A DNA stretch of 12,438 nucleotides from CAZFCK01 sp964517355 (lineage in GTDB: Bacteria; Desulfobacterota; Desulfovibrionia; Desulfovibrionales; Desulfovibrionaceae), in contig CAZFCK010000140.1 of assembly GCA_964517355.1 (NCBI GenBank), forward strand, positions 1 to 12,438. Direction: 5' to 3'. The notes below the pieces were generated by a model. That model ran no database searches. It saw only the letters and a list, made by a program, of their open reading frames with translations, and was not told where the DNA came from. Positions 7,415 through 12,438 of this stretch are shown one piece after another (position 1 is the first letter of the stretch; every line of letters begins with the position of its first letter). Position numbers and translations under genes: made by a program.

Positions 7415-7450
7415 CACGGGGATTATAACCCGGCTGCGGCGATTTCCGGC
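7415..7450 (-). promoter_or_regulatory. Candidate promoter of the minus-strand signalling cluster
   Basis: A perfect TATAAT lies on the minus strand at 7427-7422, in the context GGTTATAATCC. It would start transcription near 7415, giving a leader of about 35 bases before the ATG at 7381. No good -35 hexamer is found at 16-18 bases spacing, where the sequence reads close to GCCGGA. If real, the promoter is weak or activator-dependent. Confidence 0.35.
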
Positions 7451-7812
7451 AGTTCCGGACAAAGCATTGCTTCTTTTGCAAAGTAATATCCTCCTGAGAG
7501 CAAGAACCATTCCTAAAGAACTACCTGCGCGATATGCGCAACAAAAGACAACTGACTATTTTTAATGATTTAAGTTGACCAAGCCATACAATAACACGCA
7601 AAATAAATGCGCAATGGGGCGATTCATCAAGAATTGCGCGATTGGCCCGTCATTGGCAGTTCTGAATATTTATCCCGCAAAAAGTTAAAAATTCAAGTTG
7701 TTAGGTCCGACACCTTTTTTATGGTCGAATGCGAGATGGGGTATGTTTGCTTTTCCATCAACGGGTTCAGTCAACCCCTGGCCCGCGCACGTTATGAAGG
7801 CACCTCCCTTCT

Positions 7813-7866
7813 GATTAAAAAAAAAACAAAAAACTTGCCGCAGCACTGTAAATCACATATATAAAT
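7813..7866 (+). promoter_or_regulatory. Candidate promoter with A-tract UP element for the efflux operon
   Basis: TTGCCG (7835-7840) and TATATA (7858-7863) are separated by 17 bases; TATAAA at 7860-7865 is an alternative -10. An A-rich tract (7816-7834) lies directly upstream of the -35, as in UP elements that bind the RNA polymerase alpha subunit. The transcript would have a leader of about 110 bases before the adaptor ATG at 7984. Confidence 0.5.
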
Positions 7867-7983
7867 ATACTGAATTTTCAACTACCGCCACTGCTCCGCA
7901 GGTTCTTATGAAGATCCCCCGATGGTCTTTGAGTGCAGCCGGGAGACGGAACCAAAGGGGCGCATGCATCGTGGAGCCTGCCC

Positions 7984-9120
7984 ATGCAGAACATGAAAAA
8001 AGCCGTATTGCTGCTCATTCTTCTCACGTCTCTTGCTGCATGCTCGGAAGAGGCGCCCCCGTTGCCGCAGAACGAACCGCGCCCCGTGAAGGTGTACACC
8101 GTGCCCAAAGCGGAGCAGTGGGAAAACCGCCGTCTTCCCGGCAAGGTGCTGGCCTCGCAAAAAGTGGATCTCGCTTTCCGCGTGGCCGGAGAATTGCAAC
8201 AACTGCCCGTCAATGCGGGAGATAAAGTCACCCAGGGGCAGGTCGTCGCACAGCTCGACACCAGGGATTTCCAAGTCGCGCTCAAGGAAGCCCAGTCCCG
8301 GCTCGCAGGCGCCAAAGCCAGCCTCCATGAAGCCCAGCTGAACCTCCAGCGCAACAAAGATCTTCTTGAAAAGGACGTCATCTCCAAATCAGCTTACGAC
8401 AACGCCCTTTCCACTTATGAAAACGCCAAGGCCCAGACGCTTTCTCTGGAGGAGCAAGTGCATCAGGCGACGCTGCAGCTCGACTACACCACACTTGCCG
8501 CACCCTTCGACGGACTGGTGGCCACAAAATACGTGAAGAATTTTCAAACGGTCCAGGCCCAGGAACCCATTATCCGGCTCGAAGACATCAGCGAGATAGA
8601 TATTGAGGTGGACATCCCTGAATTTATCTGGGCGCGGGCTTCCCGCAACAAAAGGAGTGGCGCCCCAAAGGCCACCGTGAGTTTTTCCGCCCTTCCCGAA
8701 TACAAATTCCCAGTGACGCTCAAAGAATATGAAACCAGGGCGAACCCCCAAACACAGACGTATAGCGTGACCCTAACCATGCCCCAGCCTGAGGACTTTG
8801 ATATTTTTCCGGGCATGACCGCGGAGGTTGAAGGCTTCCTTCCCAAGGAGGACGGGAATGGCGGCCTGTATATCCCGGTGCAGGCCGTATTCGGCGGCGT
8901 GGGAGACAAACAGTATGCCTGGATAGTGCAACAACCTGAGCTGAAAGTTACCAAGGCCGAAGTAACCTCCGGTTCCCTCACGGACACTTCCATCGAGGTT
9001 CTCACCGGCGTCGAGCCGGGGCAGATGGTCGTTATCGCCGGCATCCAGGAACTTCAGGAGGGGCAGCAGGTGCGCATCTTCAATCCCGACACCGCCCCCG
9101 TGCAGGGGGAAACGCCGTGA
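7984..9120 (+). CDS. RND efflux periplasmic adaptor lipoprotein (membrane fusion protein)
   Basis: This 378-residue adaptor links an inner-membrane RND pump to an outer-membrane channel. It begins with a lipoprotein signal: a KK pair, a hydrophobic core and a LAAC lipobox with C20 as the probable lipidated residue. The lipoyl-like domain is split in the usual way: first half about 62-92 (VAGELQQLPVNAGDKVTQGQ), an alpha-helical hairpin about 96-165, and second half about 168-200 (LDYTTLAAPFDGLV). A beta-barrel region (about 205-285) and a membrane-proximal domain (about 295-370, IPVQAVFG...VEPGQMVV) follow. The frame opens earlier at a GTG (7933), but ATG 7984 is chosen because GGAG lies 7 bases upstream and the signal peptide then starts at once. 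It overlaps the pump gene by GTGA. The family is certain; the substrate is unknown. Confidence 0.95.
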   Translation: MQNMKKAVLLLILLTSLAACSEEAPPLPQNEPRPVKVYTVPKAEQWENRRLPGKVLASQKVDLAFRVAGELQQLPVNAGDKVTQGQVVAQLDTRDFQVALKEAQSRLAGAKASLHEAQLNLQRNKDLLEKDVISKSAYDNALSTYENAKAQTLSLEEQVHQATLQLDYTTLAAPFDGLVATKYVKNFQTVQAQEPIIRLEDISEIDIEVDIPEFIWARASRNKRSGAPKATVSFSALPEYKFPVTLKEYETRANPQTQTYSVTLTMPQPEDFDIFPGMTAEVEGFLPKEDGNGGLYIPVQAVFGGVGDKQYAWIVQQPELKVTKAEVTSGSLTDTSIEVLTGVEPGQMVVIAGIQELQEGQQVRIFNPDTAPVQGETP

Positions 9121-12100
9121 GTCTCGTCGATTTCGCCCTCGGCAAAAAGACATCTACCCTGGTGCTCACCCTGGTGCTTCTCGTGGGGGGCGTCTTCGCC
9201 TTTTTCGGCATGGGGCGTCTCGAAGATCCCGCCTTCACCATCAAGGACGCCCAGATCTTCACTTCCTACCCGGGCGCAACCCCCATGGAAGTGCGCGACG
9301 AGGTCACGGACCTGATTACGGGCTCCATTCAACAGATGGCGCAGCTTAAGGAAATCAAGTCGCAGAATCTGCCCGGTCTTTCCATTATCACGGCCACCAT
9401 AAAGGACCAGTACGATTCCGCCAAACTGCCCCAGGTTTGGGATGAACTGCGCCGTAAAGTGAGCGACGTGCAGCGGCAGTTGCCCCCCGGCGCGCAGCCT
9501 TCCGTGGTATATGACGATTTCGGCGACGTATACGGCATACTCCTGGCCGTTACCTCCGACGGCTACACCTACGAGGAATTGCAGGAATACGTTAAAAACC
9601 TGCGCAAACAATTATTGCTGGTCAAGGGAGTGGCCAAGGTCACGGTGTGGGGCGAGCGTCAGGAAGCCGTGTTCGTCGAGATTTCGCGGGCGCAAATGGC
9701 CCGGTACGGCCTTTCCGTCAATACCGTTTACGACACCCTGCGCGAACGCAACGTGGTGCAGGCTTCCGGCCAGGTCAAGGTTGGCCCCGAATACATCCGC
9801 ATCGAACCCACGGGCAATATCTACACCATCCAGGACCTCGGCGAACTCTTCATCAACGACCCGGAATCCAAAAAGCTCGTGGCGCTCAAGGATATCGCCT
9901 CGATCATCCATGGCTACGTTGATCCGCCGCAGACCATCATGCGCCACAACGGGGCCATGTCACTGACGGTCGGCGTCTCCATGATGCCGGGAGGCAACGT
10001 CGTCGATCTGGGCAAGGCCCTGGACGCGCGTCTGGCCGAACTCACACCTGAACGCCCCATCGGCATCAATATCGAAAAGGTCTATTTTCAACCAACGTAC
10101 GTCACGCAGGCCATCAGCTCGTTCATGATCAGCCTGGCCGAAGCCCTGGCTATCGTCATCGTTGTGCTGATGCTTTTCATGGGGCTGAAAAGCGGATTGC
10201 TTATCGGCGCTGTGCTCCTGGTCACCGTCCTGGGTTCCTTCATCTTCATGAAAATGATGTCCATTGATCTGCAACGCATTTCTCTGGGAGCATTGATCAT
10301 CGCCCTCGGCATGCTGGTGGACAACGCCATCGTGATTACCGAAGGCATGATGGTGCGTATTGAATCGGGCATGGACAAGCTCAAGGCCGCTCGGGACATC
10401 GTCAACAGCAACATCTGGCCCCTGCTCGGCGCCACCGTGGTGGCCGTGCTCGCGTTTTCCGCCATCGGGCTTTCGGACGACTCCACGGGAGAATACTGCG
10501 GCTCCCTGTTCTGGGTCATATTGATCTCGCTCATGCTTTCCTGGCTTATCGCCATTACCGTTACACCGCTTTTCTGCACAATGCTCTTCACCTCCAAAGC
10601 GCAACGCGGGGGCACCCCGGCAAAGGATCCTTACGGGGGGCTCTTTTTCAGGCTATACAAAAGCGCCCTGGATGGATGTCTGCGATTTCGCTGGCTTGTC
10701 CTGGGCCTGATGCTTATCCTGCTCGTCGCTTCCGCCATGGGGTTGGAGCATGTGGACCGCAGCTTTTTCCCGGATTCCACCCAACCGCAATTTCTGGTGG
10801 ATTACTGGCTTCCCCAGGGTACGGACATACGGGTAACCAGCGCCGATCTGGTGGAATTGGAGCACGTGTTCCGTAAGGACGCACGCATCGTCAATGTGGA
10901 TACCTTCGTGGGCGCGGGCGCACCGCGTTTCATGCTCGTTTATGCGCCTGAGAACACAAATTCAGCATACGGCCAGCTGGTTGTCACGGTACGTGACTAT
11001 CTCGACATCACGCCCCTGATCGAGGAGTACAGCGCCTACATCGCCGAGCGCTATCCCGCGTCCTCACCGAAATACAAGCGCATCAGGCTGGGACCGGGAG
11101 GGGACAACCCCATTGAGGCGCGCTTTCTGGGGCCCGACGCCGCGACCTTGCGCACGCTCTCCGACCAGGCCCAGAGCATCATGCGCGAAGATCCCTTGTC
11201 TAAAGACATTCGAGACGACTGGCGTCAAAAGGTCAAGGTCTTGCGCCCCGTTCTGGCTGAAGCGCAGGCCCGGCTTCTCGGCATATCGCGCAACGATGTC
11301 GCGAGTTCGCTGCAATCCGTTTTCTCAGGGCTCACCGTTGGAGTCTATCGCGAGGATGATAAGCTGCTGCCCATCATTGCCCAACCGCCCCTCGACGAAC
11401 GTGTGGACGTCAATCACATCAACAACGCCCTGGTCTTCAGCCCCATGACTCAGGGATATATCCCCTTGCTTCAGGTTGTTTCAGGCACCAGGGTGCAGAT
11501 GCAAAACGCCATTGTCCGCACCAAGGACCGCAAATTGTGCATAACCGCGAGCTGTGACGTGCGGCAGGGATACGCCAGCGAATTGTTCGACAGGCTGAAG
11601 CCCAAGATCGAGGCTATTGAACTGCCTCCCGGTTTTACAATGGAATGGGGCGGGGAATATGAGAATTCAAGCAAAGCCCAGGCCGGCCTGGCCACCTCGC
11701 TCCCCTTCTCCTTTGCGCTTATGGTGCTCATCACCATATTACTGTTCAACGCCTTGCGCCAGCCGTGCATCATCTGGTTGACGGTGCCTCTTGCCGTGAT
11801 CGGCGTCACCGTGGGGCTTTTGACCTTTAAGCAGCCATTCGGCTTTATGGCCCTGCTGGGTTTCTTGTCCCTCACCGGCATGCTCATCAAGAACGCCATC
11901 GTGCTTATTGACCAGATAGACCAGGAAATCAGGGAAGGGAAACCGCGCCACCGGGCCATTCTCGAATCTTCCGTCAGTAGAATGCGCCCCGTGCTCATGG
12001 CTGTGAGCACCACTGTCCTCGGCATGTTGCCATTGCTGGCCGACGCCTTTTTCGTCTCCATGGCCGTGACCATCATGGCGGGGTTGACTTTCGCCTCAAT

Positions 12101-12167
12101 CCTCACCCTGTTCGTGGTGCCTGTCCTTTACGCGCTGTTTTTTTGCGTGAAGTCCAGCGAGGTTTAA
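9117..12167 (+). CDS. RND efflux transporter permease (AcrB/TriC-like)
   Basis: This 1016-residue inner-membrane, proton-driven pump is a little shorter than AcrB (about 1050). The layout is classical: one helix at about 12-30, a large periplasmic loop (31-333), five helices between about 334 and 488, a helix at 524-543, a second periplasmic loop (544-858) and the last five helices (860-1010). In helix 4 the proton-relay motif reads GMLVDNAIVITEG, so D402 matches the first AcrB aspartate but N403 replaces the second. Helix 10 keeps the relay lysine as K925 (GMLIKNAIVLID). The N-terminal EDPAFTIKDA and YPGAT motifs fit the TriC-like branch better than the classic HAE1 group; that is judged by eye. 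The start is GTG at 9117, overlapping the adaptor stop. No outer-membrane channel gene follows, so a TolC-type protein encoded elsewhere is presumably used. Likely cargo is a hydrophobic toxicant; the exact substrate is unknown. Confidence 0.95.
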   Translation: MSLVDFALGKKTSTLVLTLVLLVGGVFAFFGMGRLEDPAFTIKDAQIFTSYPGATPMEVRDEVTDLITGSIQQMAQLKEIKSQNLPGLSIITATIKDQYDSAKLPQVWDELRRKVSDVQRQLPPGAQPSVVYDDFGDVYGILLAVTSDGYTYEELQEYVKNLRKQLLLVKGVAKVTVWGERQEAVFVEISRAQMARYGLSVNTVYDTLRERNVVQASGQVKVGPEYIRIEPTGNIYTIQDLGELFINDPESKKLVALKDIASIIHGYVDPPQTIMRHNGAMSLTVGVSMMPGGNVVDLGKALDARLAELTPERPIGINIEKVYFQPTYVTQAISSFMISLAEALAIVIVVLMLFMGLKSGLLIGAVLLVTVLGSFIFMKMMSIDLQRISLGALIIALGMLVDNAIVITEGMMVRIESGMDKLKAARDIVNSNIWPLLGATVVAVLAFSAIGLSDDSTGEYCGSLFWVILISLMLSWLIAITVTPLFCTMLFTSKAQRGGTPAKDPYGGLFFRLYKSALDGCLRFRWLVLGLMLILLVASAMGLEHVDRSFFPDSTQPQFLVDYWLPQGTDIRVTSADLVELEHVFRKDARIVNVDTFVGAGAPRFMLVYAPENTNSAYGQLVVTVRDYLDITPLIEEYSAYIAERYPASSPKYKRIRLGPGGDNPIEARFLGPDAATLRTLSDQAQSIMREDPLSKDIRDDWRQKVKVLRPVLAEAQARLLGISRNDVASSLQSVFSGLTVGVYREDDKLLPIIAQPPLDERVDVNHINNALVFSPMTQGYIPLLQVVSGTRVQMQNAIVRTKDRKLCITASCDVRQGYASELFDRLKPKIEAIELPPGFTMEWGGEYENSSKAQAGLATSLPFSFALMVLITILLFNALRQPCIIWLTVPLAVIGVTVGLLTFKQPFGFMALLGFLSLTGMLIKNAIVLIDQIDQEIREGKPRHRAILESSVSRMRPVLMAVSTTVLGMLPLLADAFFVSMAVTIMAGLTFASILTLFVVPVLYALFFCVKSSEV

Positions 12168-12198
12168 GGAAACACTGAGTAAAGACTTGTTAGGTTTT

Positions 12199-12238
12199 TC
12201 CGGGGGGAAACCTTTCTGGAGAAAGGTTTCCCCCCGGA
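12199..12238 (+). terminator. Perfect 19-bp hairpin after the efflux operon
   Basis: Positions 12199-12217 pair perfectly with 12220-12238, leaving a GG loop (or a 4-base loop if the closing pair does not form). The arms carry runs of six G and six C. It lies 31 bases after the pump stop codon. No immediate T-run follows, so termination may be imperfect or bidirectional. From memory it resembles a hairpin often seen after Desulfovibrio genes, so it may also be a dispersed element. Confidence 0.65.
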
Positions 12239-12332
12239 CCCTCCTTCCAAAGACTTTTGGCTAAAATACATATAAATTCATTGTGTTACAAATATATTTT
12301 TTTTCTGGAGACAAAGTTTAAGAAGGGGGAGC

Positions 12333-12382
12333 GCGAGAGGGAAAACCCTTTTCAAAGTGTTTCCCCTCTCGCATTTTCTTTT
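12333..12382 (+). terminator. Rho-independent terminator
   Basis: GCGAGAGGG (12333-12341) pairs with CCCTCTCGC (12364-12372); after one mismatch the stem extends by four more pairs. A T-rich tract (ATTTTCTTTT) follows directly on the plus strand. This is the stronger intrinsic terminator candidate for the efflux operon, placed after the perfect hairpin. Confidence 0.65.
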
Positions 12383-12404
12383 TATAATGAATTTAGAAAC
12401 ACAG

Positions 12405-12438
12405 CCTAGCGCATTTTCGCCTTGAAACAAGGCTCTCC
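12405..12438 (-). repeat. 34-bp inverted repeat, right copy (cut by window end)
   Basis: This is the exact reverse complement of 77-110, and it contains the same small hairpin (CAAGGC/GCCTTG). It runs to the last base of the window, so the true repeat may be longer. The left copy predicts that the sequence beyond the window would continue as the complement of 76 down to 1 if the whole hairpin element is duplicated. Confidence 0.9.

Larger units (their letters stand above)
7382..7983. other. Divergent intergenic region between signalling and efflux genes
   Basis: About 600 bases, more AT-rich than the flanking genes, separate the divergently transcribed clusters. It holds a candidate promoter for each side, a run of A at 7816-7826, and several GCGCAA-type motifs: an inverted pair at 7526-7530/7536-7540 (TGCGC/GCGCA), ATGCGCAA at 7534-7541 and 7608-7615, and an inverted copy ATTGCGC at 7633-7639 facing GCGCAAT at 7610-7616. 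There is also an unexplained AGGAGG on the minus strand (7495-7490). An 85-codon plus-strand frame (7607-7864) lacks a ribosome binding site and recognisable domains, so I do not call it a gene. Confidence 0.6.

Noticed and set aside
7797..7815. Possible sigma-54 promoter (GGCAC in AAGGCACCTCCC)
   Set aside because: The -12 GC is missing at the required spacing; only the -24 half resembles the consensus.
7607..7864. Plus-strand 85-codon frame in the divergent region
   Set aside because: It has no ribosome binding site, contains the A-tract as a lysine run, shows no recognisable domain, and overlaps the likely efflux promoter.
7933..7983. N-terminal extension of the adaptor from a GTG start
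   Set aside because: It would place 17 residues before a perfect lipoprotein signal peptide; ATG 7984 has GGAG at 7 bases.
1..12438. CRISPR array, tRNA or rRNA genes, insertion sequence transposase
   Set aside because: No regularly spaced repeats, no cloverleaf or rRNA-like sequence, and no transposase or integrase frame were found on either strand.

Overview
The window looks like chromosomal DNA from a Desulfovibrio-type sulfate reducer (Desulfobacterota). This is an inference from three things: moderately GC-rich coding sequence, stand-alone receiver proteins of a style common in that group, and a G-run/C-run hairpin after the last gene that resembles intergenic hairpins I associate with Desulfovibrio. 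No rRNA or marker gene is present, so the genus is not proven.

Layout. Positions 1-211 carry no gene but hold a structured repeat of three successive hairpins. From 7381 down to 212 runs a minus-strand signalling cluster of seven genes. In transcription order these are: a receiver-only response regulator; an 869-residue PEP-synthase-like protein (ATP-grasp plus phospho-histidine swivel domain, no PEP-binding barrel); a Cache-domain sensor histidine kinase; a gap of 236 bases; a second receiver; a second membrane histidine kinase; and two more receivers. Several junctions are very tight (1, 2 and 13 bases, and one GTGA overlap), so the genes are probably co-transcribed in one or two units. Positions 7382-7983 form an AT-richer divergent intergenic region with candidate promoters in both directions and repeated GCGCAA motifs. 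On the plus strand, 7984-12167 encodes a two-gene RND efflux system: a periplasmic adaptor lipoprotein and an inner-membrane pump joined by a GTGA overlap. No outer-membrane channel is encoded here. Two strong hairpins follow the pump gene. The last 34 bases are an exact inverted copy of positions 77-110, so the whole region is bracketed by inverted repeats.

How the genes may work together. Two kinases and four receivers are encoded, but no DNA-binding, diguanylate cyclase or other classical output domain is. The receivers form two paralogous pairs. The most unusual component is the PEP-synthase-like protein, which keeps the ATP-grasp signature and the swivel histidine. It lacks the carboxy-terminal barrel that would handle PEP/pyruvate and has instead a roughly 290-residue domain of unknown function. 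My working inference is an envelope- or metabolite-sensing phosphorelay in which this protein takes part in, or reports on, phosphoryl flow. The divergent efflux pump is a possible but unproven target.
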